The translations under genes were made by a program, and so were the position numbers. Shown here one piece after another: positions 1-8,199 of a stretch of DNA of 64,000 nt (position 1 is its first letter; each line of letters starts with the position of its first letter). This stretch comes from an uncultured Pseudomonadales bacterium. GTDB taxonomy: Bacteria > Pseudomonadota > Gammaproteobacteria > Pseudomonadales > Azotimanducaceae. The stretch spans positions 1,348,132 to 1,412,131 of the forward strand of contig OY282519.1 in NCBI GenBank assembly GCA_958296405.1, in the 5' to 3' direction. Under the pieces are notes generated by a model. That model did no database searches. It was given only the letters and a program-made list of their open reading frames with translations, and was not told where the DNA came from.

Positions 1-448
1 CGTCCACCATCATTGTCGGCGCCCGGTCGCACGCGCCCAAGCACACGATGGGCAAGAGCGTGAAGCGGCCATCTGCGCTGGTCTCGCCCATCTTCAGCGC
101 CAAGTGTTCCTCTACTTGCTTGCGCAGCGTGTCGGCGCCCATCACATAGCAGGACACGCTGTCGCACAGCATCACCACATGGCGGCCCACGGGCTGCCGG
201 AAGATGAGGTTGTAGAAGGTGGCGATGGAATCCAACGCCGCCACGCTCATGCCGAGCAGGCGCGCGATCGCAGCGAGGCTCGCGTCCGATACCCAGCCGC
301 GCTCACGTTGCACGATCATCATCGCGTCGATGGCGGCAGACTCACGGTCCGGCAGGTGCGAACACTCTTCCTCAATCGCGGCCGTCTCCTCGGGGGAAAG
401 GGTGGGAATCAGGTCTGCCCCGGCCAAGTCTTGCGCGGGTTCACTCAT
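1..448 (-). CDS. nuoE: NADH-quinone oxidoreductase subunit E (24 kDa), C-terminus outside window
   Basis: NuoE is the thioredoxin-fold [2Fe-2S] subunit of the peripheral arm of respiratory complex I. The visible 149 residues run from [10 protein letters not shown] to the ligand region [14 protein letters not shown], with an earlier ligand segment around CDSVSC. The gene is cut by the left window edge. The ATG at 448-446 overlaps the nuoCD stop (TGA at 447-445) in an ATGA arrangement, which supports both the start and translational coupling. It is the last visible gene of nuoA-B-CD-E, the usual order, so nuoF and the rest should follow off the edge. Confidence 0.93.
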   Translation of the reverse strand, partial: MSEPAQDLAGADLIPTLSPEETAAIEEECSHLPDRESAAIDAMMIVQRERGWVSDASLAAIARLLGMSVAALDSIATFYNLIFRQPVGRHVVMLCDSVSCYVMGADTLRKQVEEHLALKMGETSADGRFTLLPIVCLGACDRAPTMMVD

Positions 449-2208
449 CGGTCCACATCCGCCATCACAAAGTCGATGCTGGCGATGATGGCGATGAGGT
501 CTGCCACCATGAAGCCGTTGCTGATGAGGGGGATCATCTGCAGCGCCGGAAAAGACGGTGTGCGGATGCGCGTGCGGTACGCCATCGTGCCGCCATCCGA
601 AATGGAGTAATACGAGTTCCAGCCCTTGGTGGCCTCGATGGTGGTGGCGGATTCGCAAGGCGCAATCACTGGCCCCCAGCTCACGTTCAGGAAGTGGTGG
701 ATAAGCGTTTCGATGTCTTGCATGGTGCGCTCTTTGCGCGGCGGCGTGGTGAGCCGATGGTCTGATTTGTATGGGCCGGACGGCATGTTGCGGGCGCATT
801 GCTCGATGATGCGCAGGCTTTGGCGAATCTCCTCGGCGCGCACCACCGCGCGGTCAAAGACATCGCCGTTGTTGGCCGTCGGCACCTCGAATTCCACTTG
901 GTCGTAGCCGCTGTAGGGGCGCTTCTTGCGCAGGTCCCAGTCGTGCCCGGTGGCGCGCAGCGAGGGGCCGGTGATGCCCCAGTCCAGCCCTTCAGCGGTG
1001 GTGTAGGCGCCGATGCCGATGGAGCGGCGCTGCAGGATTTTGTTCTTGAGCGCCATCTTCTCGTAGTGGTCTAGGCGCTTCGGCATGTAGCGCACGAAGT
1101 CCAGCACCATCTTGTCCCAACCATCCGGCAAGTCTTGGCAGACGCCGCCGATGCGGAACCAGCTTGGATGCATGCGCCCGCCGGTGATGGCCTCGATGAT
1201 GGAGAAGAGGCGCTCCCGGTCTGCAAACATGTAAAACACTGGCGACATCTGCCCCAGGTCTTGGGCATAAGTGCCGTAGAACAGCAAATGGCTGGCGATG
1301 CGGAAGCACTCGGCGAGCATGATGCGGATGAACTGCGCGCGCGGCGGCACTTCAATGCCCGCCATGCGTTCCACGTTCATCACATAGGGCAGGTTGTTCA
1401 TCACGCCGCCCAGATAGTCCACCCGGTCCGTATACGGAATGTAGGTGTGCCAGCTCTGCCGCTCCGCCATCTTCTCTTGGGCGCGGTGGTGGTAGCCGAT
1501 GTCGGGCACCGCTTGCACGATCACCTCGCCATCGAGCTGCAGGGCGATGCGGAACACGCCATGCACGCTGGGGTGGTTCGGCCCTAAATTGAGGAACATG
1601 AAATCTGTGTGCTTGGAGCCGCGGCTCATGCCCCACTCTTCCGGCACGAAGCGCAAGCCATCCTGCTGCGACTGCTGAAACTCCGGCGTCATGGTGAACG
1701 GATCCATCTCCGTCGCCCGCGCCGGGTGTTCCTTGCGCAGGGGATGGCCCTCCCAGTTCGGCGGCGTGAGGATGCGGCGCAGGTTCGGGTGCCCATCGAA
1801 CGTGATGCCGAACATGTCGAACGCCTCGCGTTCGTACCAGTCCGCGACGGGATACACGGAGGTGACGGAGGGCGCGCTGGGATGCTCCCCGTTGAGTGCC
1901 GCCTTGATGCGCACATCGCTGTCGTGCTGGAGCGACATCAGGTGGTAGAACACGGTGAAGTCCGCCGCTGGCTGGTGCGGCCGGAACGCTCGCGTGCGTT
2001 CGTCGATGGCGGAAAGATCGAGCAGGAGTTCGTAGCCCTCCTCTTCCTTCAGGCAGCGCAGCACTGCTGGCGCCTGCTCCTTCTCCACCCACAACGTGGG
2101 AATGTCGTCTGCAGTGGGCTGCAGCACACAACCCTCGCCGAACCGCCCCCGCAATACGGCGACGATGTCTGGCTCGACGACGGATTGGGCGACTGCGGCC
2201 TCGCTCAT
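445..2208 (-). CDS. nuoCD: NADH-quinone oxidoreductase subunit C/D fusion
   Basis: This 587-residue protein joins NuoC (30 kDa, about residues 1-190, with the [10 protein letters not shown] region) to NuoD (49 kDa, about 195-587, with GPNHPSVHG near its start). Together they form part of the quinone-binding connection of complex I. The C-D fusion is typical of the Escherichia/Pseudomonas type of complex I and its length is close to that of E. coli NuoCD. I start it at ATG 2208-2206 (MSEAAVAQ), which overlaps the nuoB stop by ATGA; a longer open frame upstream lies inside nuoB and is not needed. It also overlaps nuoE downstream by 4 bases. Confidence 0.95.
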   Translation of the reverse strand: MSEAAVAQSVVEPDIVAVLRGRFGEGCVLQPTADDIPTLWVEKEQAPAVLRCLKEEEGYELLLDLSAIDERTRAFRPHQPAADFTVFYHLMSLQHDSDVRIKAALNGEHPSAPSVTSVYPVADWYEREAFDMFGITFDGHPNLRRILTPPNWEGHPLRKEHPARATEMDPFTMTPEFQQSQQDGLRFVPEEWGMSRGSKHTDFMFLNLGPNHPSVHGVFRIALQLDGEVIVQAVPDIGYHHRAQEKMAERQSWHTYIPYTDRVDYLGGVMNNLPYVMNVERMAGIEVPPRAQFIRIMLAECFRIASHLLFYGTYAQDLGQMSPVFYMFADRERLFSIIEAITGGRMHPSWFRIGGVCQDLPDGWDKMVLDFVRYMPKRLDHYEKMALKNKILQRRSIGIGAYTTAEGLDWGITGPSLRATGHDWDLRKKRPYSGYDQVEFEVPTANNGDVFDRAVVRAEEIRQSLRIIEQCARNMPSGPYKSDHRLTTPPRKERTMQDIETLIHHFLNVSWGPVIAPCESATTIEATKGWNSYYSISDGGTMAYRTRIRTPSFPALQMIPLISNGFMVADLIAIIASIDFVMADVDR

Positions 2209-2888
2209 GCGTCGCGCCGCTTCAACAGCGAATCCGAAAGGGGCGCGTCGCCGACGGTGGTTGGCTCGTCGAGATGAGACACCTGCATCCGCTCCGGCGT
2301 GCGCGCATCCCGTTGACTGGGCGCGTACTTCGCCACCGAGCCGTCCTCGCCAATCACCCAAGAGAGCGGGCGATGCGTGTTCTTGATGGATTCCTGCAGC
2401 AAGGTGAGCCCCTGCATGAACGCCTCGGGCCGGGGTGGGCAGCCAGGCACGTACACATCCACCGGCAGGAACTTGTCCGCGCCCTGCACCACGCTGTACA
2501 CATCAAACATGCCGCCGGAGTTGGCGCAGGAACCCATCGAAATCACCCAGCGCGGCTCCAATAGTTGCTCGTAGAGGTGTTGCAGCACCGGCGCCATCTT
2601 GCGGAACACCGTGCCGGACACCACGATCAGGTCCGCTTGGCGGGGCGTGGCGCGGATGACCTCGGCGCCGAAACGCGCCGCATCGTGGCGCGACGTGAGC
2701 GCCGTGGCCATCTCCACATAACAACAGGACAGGCCGAAGTTGAACGGCCAGATGGAGTTCGCGCGGCCCCATGCCACCAAATCTTCGAGCTTGGCGGTGA
2801 GGAAGCCCTTGGCGGCATCTTCTTGGTAGGCAGCGTCCACCGCGGCCATGGGCGCGTCAGCTTCCGTCTTGATGAGCCGCCACTGCAC
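2205..2888 (-). CDS. nuoB: NADH-quinone oxidoreductase subunit B
   Basis: NuoB carries the N2 [4Fe-4S] cluster that hands electrons to quinone. The protein shows the family signature [17 protein letters not shown] with the tandem cysteines, then [10 protein letters not shown] and PGCPPRPEA, which supply the remaining ligands. The sequence is close to the E. coli protein throughout. The start is uncertain. GTG 2888-2886 lies four bases after the nuoA stop and gives 227 residues; ATG 2849 gives 214; the longest frame (ATG 2954) would overlap nuoA by about 60 bases. I prefer GTG 2888 for its spacing. Confidence 0.92.
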   Translation of the reverse strand: MQWRLIKTEADAPMAAVDAAYQEDAAKGFLTAKLEDLVAWGRANSIWPFNFGLSCCYVEMATALTSRHDAARFGAEVIRATPRQADLIVVSGTVFRKMAPVLQHLYEQLLEPRWVISMGSCANSGGMFDVYSVVQGADKFLPVDVYVPGCPPRPEAFMQGLTLLQESIKNTHRPLSWVIGEDGSVAKYAPSQRDARTPERMQVSHLDEPTTVGDAPLSDSLLKRRDA

Positions 2889-2892
2889 CGCC

Positions 2893-3333
2893 CTACGCCC
2901 CCGTCGCTTCGGTGTCTGCCTGAGCATAGCGCGGGGCGCCGGGCGCACGGGCAAAACGCCCCTTCATGCCCCAATCCAACGCCCCGGTGCGGTACTCGTA
3001 AACCAGCGCGATGAGCAGGATGGCGATGAAGATGCTGGCGCCGATGTAGCCCCGCCAGCCGGTCTCAAAGAACGCCACCGCCCAAGCGATGATGAAGATG
3101 GTCTCCAAATCGAAGATGACGAAGAACATGGCGATGAGATAGAACTCGATGGAGAAGCGCATCTCTTCCGCATCGCCAACCGGCACCACGCCAGACTCAA
3201 ATGGCAGCGTGCGCGCCCCACCGTGGCGCGCCTTGGCGCCGATGAACCACGCCGCGGTGAGCGTGACCGCGATGAGCGCCGCCACCACCAGCGCATACAG
3301 CAGAAACGGCAGGATGTCTTGGCCTTCCGTCAT
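2893..3333 (-). CDS. nuoA: NADH-quinone oxidoreductase subunit A
   Basis: NuoA is a small membrane subunit of complex I with three transmembrane helices. The 146-residue protein ([13 protein letters not shown]...) has helices at roughly residues 8-30, 65-87 and 95-117, and the conserved loop segment with [10 protein letters not shown]. Its length matches E. coli NuoA (147). It is the first gene of the operon. ATG 3333-3331 is preferred over an upstream ATG at 3387 because family members start close to the first helix. Confidence 0.93.
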   Translation of the reverse strand: MTEGQDILPFLLYALVVAALIAVTLTAAWFIGAKARHGGARTLPFESGVVPVGDAEEMRFSIEFYLIAMFFVIFDLETIFIIAWAVAFFETGWRGYIGASIFIAILLIALVYEYRTGALDWGMKGRFARAPGAPRYAQADTEATGA

Positions 3334-3399
3334 GGCGGCGCGGCGCACTCCAAGCAGTGGGTTGGGGCACTGCGTGAGTGACCCCACAAACGGGCAGCG

Positions 3400-3408
3400 A
3401 TGTTAGCA
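3400..3408 (-). promoter_or_regulatory. Candidate extended -10 element upstream of nuoA
   Basis: On the minus strand the string TGCTAACAT lies about 67 bases upstream of the nuoA ATG. It matches an extended -10 (TG, one base, then a TATAAT-like hexamer with four of six matches). I see no good -35 at 17 bases. This is weak support for the nuo operon promoter. Confidence 0.3.
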
Positions 3409-3581
3409 CAGGCCACTCCCGGCTGGCTTTGCACGGAACGTCAAAGGTGCCCGGCGAGGCTTCGCGCGCATGGCCGCCGGCGCCCAGCGGCCACGCGCCG
3501 AGGTCAAGAGCGCGGCGCCGCGCTTCCCTTTCCCAGGCCGCCGGCGTAGCCTCACCGCCACCATGCGATAGGAGCAGCGCC

Positions 3582-3974
3582 ATGCGCCGCGCAATTCCCT
3601 TTGTCACCCTCGCCATCGGCCTTGGCGCTGGCGCTTGCTTGGGCGTCGCCTACGCGGAAGACCATGCCGAGCCGGCAGCCTATGTGATCGTCTCCGGCCG
3701 CGTCATCGACGCGGAGGGGTTGGAAGCCTATGGAGAGGCCGCAGGACCGGGCGCGCAAGCGGCCGGCATCGAGTTGTTGGGGCGCGGCGAAGCGGCCGCC
3801 ATCGAAGTGATGGAAGGGGAGTGGCCGTTCGATGGCTTTCTCGTGGTGGAACGGTTCCGTTCGATGCAGGACTTCAAGGGCTTCTGGAACTCACCCGCCT
3901 ACAAAGAGGCCATCGCCCTGCGCGAAGGCAAGATCGATCTGGACTTTGTGGTGGCTGTGGAGGCCGTGGAATGA
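3582..3974 (+). CDS. Secreted DUF1330-type protein
   Basis: The 130-residue product starts with a signal peptide (MRRAIPFVTLAIGLGAGACLGVAYA) and continues with a ferredoxin-like DUF1330 domain: AYVIVSGRVIDAEGLEAYGEA, then GFLVVERFRSMQDFKGFWNSPAYKEAIALR. The family is an alpha-beta barrel dimer fold of unknown function. The start ATG has GGAG seven bases upstream; a longer open frame upstream has no such signal. Its TGA overlaps the ATG of the next gene, so it is probably the first gene of a three-gene unit. Confidence 0.82.
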   Translation: MRRAIPFVTLAIGLGAGACLGVAYAEDHAEPAAYVIVSGRVIDAEGLEAYGEAAGPGAQAAGIELLGRGEAAAIEVMEGEWPFDGFLVVERFRSMQDFKGFWNSPAYKEAIALREGKIDLDFVVAVEAVE

Positions 3975-4432
3975 GCATCGTCAGCATCCACATCGCGCCA
4001 GAGCGCGGCGGCCCCACGGTGGCCTTGGAGCAGGGCGAACTCGTCGCCGGCCGCGGCATCGAGGGAGACCATCACTGGGCCCGCCCCAACGGTGTGCCGG
4101 CGGCGGAAGTCACGCTCATCGAAGCCGAAGAGGTGGAAGCGTTCAACGCCGAAACTGGCCAAGCCATTGAACCGGCGGACACGCGCCGCAACCTCGTCAC
4201 CCGCGGCGTTGCGTTGCGGCCGCTCATCGGCCAGCGCTTCACCGTTGGCGAGGCGTTGCTCGAGGGCATGGAACCTTGCGACCCCTGCGCCACGCTGGGC
4301 CGCCGGCTGCAGACGGAGAGCATCTCGGCCGCCGCTGTCGTCAAGGCAATGCTGTGGCGCGGCGGTTTGCGCGCCCGGGTGGTGCGAGGCGGCGCCTTCG
4401 CGCTCGGCTCGGAGATCCGCACAGCCGAATGA
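3971..4432 (+). CDS. MOSC domain protein
   Basis: MOSC (molybdenum cofactor sulfurase C-terminal) domains are beta-strand proteins thought to bind sulfur carried on a cysteine. The 153-residue protein has the family opening MSIVSIHIA, GIEGDHH, a central TRRNLVTRGVALRPLIGQRF and a cysteine pair C103/C106 (EPCDPC), the expected site for sulfide transfer. Starts and stops overlap both neighbours (ATGA at 3971 and at 4429), so it is translated with the DUF1330 and membrane protein genes. The substrate is unknown. Confidence 0.83.
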   Translation: MSIVSIHIAPERGGPTVALEQGELVAGRGIEGDHHWARPNGVPAAEVTLIEAEEVEAFNAETGQAIEPADTRRNLVTRGVALRPLIGQRFTVGEALLEGMEPCDPCATLGRRLQTESISAAAVVKAMLWRGGLRARVVRGGAFALGSEIRTAE

Positions 4433-4812
4433 GCGCTGAGCCCGGGATGCCGGCGGCGCGCCCACCAGCGGTGGCCGCGGCCGCGGCGCTGTTGCTTTGC
4501 GCTGCGCTTGTGCTCGCCATTGGCTGGATGCTTTGGCCGGAGCAAGTGGTGAGCAACGGTGCGCGGGTGTTCTTCGTCATGCTCTGGGCGACGCTGGCTT
4601 ACGCTGCGTTCCGCGGGTTCGGCTGGGTGCGCCTCGCCATTGCCGCGGCGCTCGTTGCGTGGCTTTGGGGGGCGAGCAACTCCGGTGCGCTGGGCGATGC
4701 CATCACCGGCGCCCCGTTGCCAGACCTCGCCGGCCGCGCCATGCAACTGGCGGCGCTGGCACTCTTGTGTTTGCCTGCCGCCCGGCGCTGGTTGGCCGCG
4801 CACGCGGACTGA
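4429..4812 (+). CDS. Small integral membrane protein, unknown function
   Basis: The 127-residue, alanine- and tryptophan-rich protein has about four transmembrane helices (roughly residues 15-35, 45-60, 65-85 and 103-120). I do not recognise a family. Its ATG overlaps the MOSC stop, making it the last gene of the DUF1330-MOSC-membrane unit; a role in anchoring or substrate passage for the MOSC protein is only a guess. Confidence 0.68.
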   Translation: MSAEPGMPAARPPAVAAAAALLLCAALVLAIGWMLWPEQVVSNGARVFFVMLWATLAYAAFRGFGWVRLAIAAALVAWLWGASNSGALGDAITGAPLPDLAGRAMQLAALALLCLPAARRWLAAHAD

Positions 4813-4919
4813 GGCATCGGCACTTGACGCTTGGCCGCTTCTGGCCGGCGGCGCCATCATCTCCGGTGCCTAAGGTGCGCGGCTGGCTTCGCCCAAGGCA
4901 GCGCTAACGCATCCAGCTT

Positions 4920-4939
4920 GCGGGCGACGCGTCGCCCGC
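4920..4939. repeat. Perfect 20-bp palindrome between convergent genes
   Basis: Bases 4920-4939 equal their own reverse complement (GCGGGCGACG and its mirror). The element lies between the 3' ends of two convergent genes (4812 and 4959). It could form a hairpin that ends transcription from both sides, but neither side has a T-run, so a classical intrinsic terminator is not shown. Confidence 0.5.
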
Positions 4940-4958
4940 GCTGCCAAGGCAATCCGCG

Positions 4959-5345
4959 TCAGGCCTTCTCCGTGAGCTGCAGCAAAATGCCGTGGGTGGA
5001 CTTCGGATGCACGAACACCTGCGGCCCGCCCTCGCCGATGAGCCGCGCGCCAGTCTCCTTCAGTTCCGCAACGGTGGCGGCCATGTCGTCCACGGCAAGG
5101 GACATGGTGTGCATGCCTTCGCCGCGCCCCTCCAGCGCCTTGCCCACCGCGCCGTTCGCATCGGTGGGCGCCACCACCTCGATGAAGCCGCCATCCGGCA
5201 GGTTGAAAAACGCCTGCTTGATGCCGAGGGCGGCGTTCTCGTCCGTTCGGTCCAAGTCCAATCCCAAGGCGTCGCGGTAAGTTGCCACACCGGCATCGAA
5301 ATCTGCCACGCGCACCACCATGTGATCGAATCCGGTTATCGCCAT
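4959..5345 (-). CDS. VOC-family protein, likely methylmalonyl-CoA epimerase
   Basis: Methylmalonyl-CoA epimerase interconverts the 2R and 2S forms of methylmalonyl-CoA in propionate metabolism. This 128-residue protein is a two-module glyoxalase fold with metal-ligand candidates H8 (FDHMVV), E56 (GFIEVVAP), H79 (GMHTMSLAV) and a C-terminal FVHPKSTHGILLQL block that is typical of the epimerase group. ATG 5345-5343 has AAGGAGA upstream, which decides the start over a longer open frame. No mutase gene is in the window, so the substrate is inferred. Confidence 0.8.
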   Translation of the reverse strand: MAITGFDHMVVRVADFDAGVATYRDALGLDLDRTDENAALGIKQAFFNLPDGGFIEVVAPTDANGAVGKALEGRGEGMHTMSLAVDDMAATVAELKETGARLIGEGGPQVFVHPKSTHGILLQLTEKA

Positions 5346-5493
5346 CGTTCGTTCTCCTTGCCTTGCCAACGCGATGCGGCACAGTTTACCCGGCAGCGGC
5401 GCCGTCGCGTCACGCGGCGCTTGGCGCGATTGAAACTGGAAAGGCGGCGCTTGCGTCAATAAGGTAGGCGTCGTCGCAACGCGGAGCACCACA

Positions 5494-5769
5494 ATGTCCG
5501 AGGGCCTCACCAACCACGAGATCACCGTCGCCCTGCAGGGCGGCGCGCTGCTTGGGCCGTTCCGCGCCACATGGAGCAAGGAGATGCTCTCCGACGTGCG
5601 GGAGTTGTCGAAGGATTACGATGCGTTCCTGCAGGGCGAGCCGCAGAAGCGCTTCAAATACCACCTGCACGACACGCGCGATGCGCACCAGCCGATCTCG
5701 CACTCGCTCATCATCAACTTCGCCCATGTCACCGCCATCTATGACCGGGTGCTGTTGCATGAGCACTGA
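5494..5769 (+). CDS. Conserved-looking small protein, unknown function
   Basis: A 91-residue acidic/histidine-containing soluble protein (MSEGLTNHEITVALQGGALL) with no signal peptide or membrane segment. It has normal coding character and stands alone between the epimerase (divergent) and the DegP-like gene. I do not recognise the family. The C-terminal part is rich in His (YHLHDTRDAHQPISHSL). Confidence 0.6.
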   Translation: MSEGLTNHEITVALQGGALLGPFRATWSKEMLSDVRELSKDYDAFLQGEPQKRFKYHLHDTRDAHQPISHSLIINFAHVTAIYDRVLLHEH

Positions 5770-5988
5770 ATCCCCCGGAGGGGGAACTTGGGATGCCGAT
5801 GTCCGGCAGGCACTCGGTGGGCGCTCCATCGCCCCACGCGCTGGGGTGAGTCGGCAGCGTCCCGCGCCGCGGGGCCGGGGCCACCCGAGCGCGGGCGGCC
5901 GTGTGGCCTCGGTCGACGGGATGCCAAGCCGGGAAGGGGCATAATTGCCGCCTCTACCCCATGCACTTCAATGAAGGAGAAGGAAGCC

Positions 5989-7335
5989 ATGTTCCGTCTG
6001 TTGCGCGCCATTGCGCTGTTTTCGTTGGCCGCAATCGGCGCCGGCGCCCACGCGGACAAGTTCTCCGCGGCGCCGGTGTTGAAGGAAGCGACGCCGGCCG
6101 TGGTGAACATCTCCGTGCGCGGGCGGCGCGTGCAGCGCAACCCATTGCTTGAAGACCCCTTCTTTCGTCGCTTCTTCAATGCGCCGCAACAGCGCAGCGT
6201 GCCGGTGCAAAGCGTTGGTTCCGGCGTCATCATCGATGCCGACGAAGGCTTGGTGGTGACCAACCACCATGTGGTGAAGGACGCGGAAACCATCGTCGTC
6301 ACCTTGCTCGATCGCCGCGACTTTGAGGCGACCCTTGTGGGCAGCGACGCCGGCACCGACGTGGCGCTTCTGCGCATCGATGCGGACGACCTCACCGAAT
6401 TGGGCCCCAGCGATTCCGAAATGTTGGAGGTGGGGGACTTCGTGGTCGCCATCGGCAACCCGTTTGGCCTGCGGCACACGGTGACGCTCGGCATTGTGAG
6501 CGCCTTGGGCCGCACCGGCTTCAACTTTGATGCCGGCTACCAAGACAGCTACCAAGACTTCATTCAGACAGATGCCTCCATCAACCGCGGCAACTCCGGC
6601 GGCGCCCTCATCGATCTTGACGGGCGTCTCGTTGGCATCAACACGGCCATCATTTCCTCATCCGGCGGCAGCGTCGGCATCGGCTTCGCGGTGCCAACGC
6701 GCATGGTCACCGCGGTGGTGGAACAACTGCTCGAACATGGCGAAGTGCGGCGCGGGCAGCTTGGCGTCATCATCCGCGACCTCACGCCAGACTTGGCGGA
6801 AGGCCTTGATCTAGACCAAGCCCAAGGTGCGCTGGTTTCCGAGGTGATGGAAGGCTCGCACGCTGAAAAGGCAGACATCCGCCCCTACGATGTGATCGTG
6901 AGCGTCGATGGCGAGGCCATCGAGGGCGCGAACGATCTGCGCAACCGCGTGGGCTTGGGCCGCGTCGGCGAAGAGGTGGAAATCGAACTTATCCGCGATG
7001 GCGAACGGCTGAAGCGCAAGGTTGTCATCGGCGAGCGCGGCGTGACGTTGGCGGATGGCGGGGCGACCAGCGAACGCCTTGAAGGCGTCGCGTTGCGGGA
7101 CATCTCGCCGGATCATCCGCTCTTCGGCGAAGTGCGCGGCGTGGAAGTGGCGCGGGTTGACGCCGGCAGCCGCGCGGCCCGCGAGGGCTTGCGCCCCGGC
7201 GACATCATCTTGGGCGTGAACCGGCGGCGCGTCGCCAACGTGCAGGAGCTTGTGGACTTGGTGGAGGAGTTGCCGCGCACGCTTGCCTTGTGGGTGCAGC
7301 GTGGCGAACGGCGCATCTTCATCGCCATTCCATAG
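5989..7335 (+). CDS. DegP/DegQ-like periplasmic serine protease (Do family)
   Basis: The 448-residue protein is a trypsin-like protease with two PDZ domains that degrades or refolds misfolded periplasmic proteins. It has a signal peptide (residues 1-22), the triad H94 (TNHHVV), D124 (GTDVALL) and S203 (RGNSGGALI), then PDZ1 from about 270 to 350 and a shorter PDZ2 from about 360 to 448. The ATG at 5989 follows an AAGGAGAAGGAA stretch; an ATG at 5971 lies in the same frame but would include that signal. Family length is about 450-480, so it looks complete. Confidence 0.92.
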   Translation: MFRLLRAIALFSLAAIGAGAHADKFSAAPVLKEATPAVVNISVRGRRVQRNPLLEDPFFRRFFNAPQQRSVPVQSVGSGVIIDADEGLVVTNHHVVKDAETIVVTLLDRRDFEATLVGSDAGTDVALLRIDADDLTELGPSDSEMLEVGDFVVAIGNPFGLRHTVTLGIVSALGRTGFNFDAGYQDSYQDFIQTDASINRGNSGGALIDLDGRLVGINTAIISSSGGSVGIGFAVPTRMVTAVVEQLLEHGEVRRGQLGVIIRDLTPDLAEGLDLDQAQGALVSEVMEGSHAEKADIRPYDVIVSVDGEAIEGANDLRNRVGLGRVGEEVEIELIRDGERLKRKVVIGERGVTLADGGATSERLEGVALRDISPDHPLFGEVRGVEVARVDAGSRAAREGLRPGDIILGVNRRRVANVQELVDLVEELPRTLALWVQRGERRIFIAIP

Positions 7336-7485
7336 CGATTGGCGTTGGTTGGGCGCACGGGTGAACGTCGCGGACGGTGCCTAGGCTGCTCATGAGGATC
7401 AGCGGCAGCTCGGCATCACGCTGACGCCTGACGCGGGAATGGGAAGCGCAGCACAACTCAGCAGATCAGCAGGAGGAGACACGCC

Positions 7486-8163
7486 ATGAAGCGATTGGCC
7501 GGCAAACGGGTGCTCATCACACAGGCGCAGGACTTCATGGGGCCAATCACTGCGGACGTGTTTGCCGAAGAAGGCGCGGAAGTGATCGCCGATGCCCGGG
7601 CCCTCACGGCCCCCGGCGCTTGCGAGGCAGCGGTGGCAGACGCTGGCCAGATCGACGTGCTGGTCGCCAACCTCGCCTCACCCACTTTCGCCGGCACCGA
7701 AACAACCCAACTCGGCGATGCGGACTGGGGCAAGGCATTCGAGATGATGGTACACCCCTTGCATCGGCTCACGCGGGCCGCGCTGCCACAGATGCTGGAA
7801 CGCGAACGCGGCAAGATCGTGGTGTACGGCAGCGCGTCGGCCCTCAAAGGGATGCGCACCCTCGCCGCCTACAGCGCGGCACGGGCCGCGCAACTCGGCT
7901 ATGTGCAGGCCGTGGGCGTGGAAGTGGCACCACGCAACGTCCAGATCAACCTGATCGCCCAGAACTACGTGGAAAACGAAGACTACTTCCCGCCAGCCCT
8001 GCGGGAGCGCCCCGCCTTCCAAGCCTCCCTGAAACGCCAAGTACCCGCCGGCCGCTTAGGCACCGCCCGCGAAGACGCCCTGTTCGCCCTGTTCCTCGCC
8101 AGCGAAGAAAGCAACTTTTTTGTGGGGCAAGCAATCCCGTTTTCTGGGGGGTGGGTGCAGTGA
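7486..8163 (+). CDS. Halohydrin dehalogenase homologue (SDR fold)
   Basis: Halohydrin dehalogenases close vicinal haloalcohols to epoxides and release halide, using an SDR fold that has lost its NAD(P) site. This 225-residue protein shows both published family motifs: T12-x4-F17-x-G19 (TQAQDFMG) replaces the glycine-rich cofactor loop, and S116-x12-Y129-x3-R133 has Arg in place of the SDR Lys. The region NYVENEDYFPP and the downstream RLGTAREDALFALFLAS resemble HheC/HheA-type enzymes. ATG 7486 has AGGAGGAG upstream. An ordinary SDR reductase is unlikely because Lys and the glycine motif are both gone. Activity and substrate are inferred. Confidence 0.8.
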   Translation: MKRLAGKRVLITQAQDFMGPITADVFAEEGAEVIADARALTAPGACEAAVADAGQIDVLVANLASPTFAGTETTQLGDADWGKAFEMMVHPLHRLTRAALPQMLERERGKIVVYGSASALKGMRTLAAYSAARAAQLGYVQAVGVEVAPRNVQINLIAQNYVENEDYFPPALRERPAFQASLKRQVPAGRLGTAREDALFALFLASEESNFFVGQAIPFSGGWVQ

Positions 8164-8199
8164 GGGGGAGTGTGGAGCAGTAGAGCGCAGGAACGAGAC

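Noticed and set aside
7486-8163. Ordinary NAD(P)-dependent SDR reductase
   Set aside because: The glycine-rich cofactor loop and the catalytic Lys are both missing and replaced by halohydrin dehalogenase motifs.
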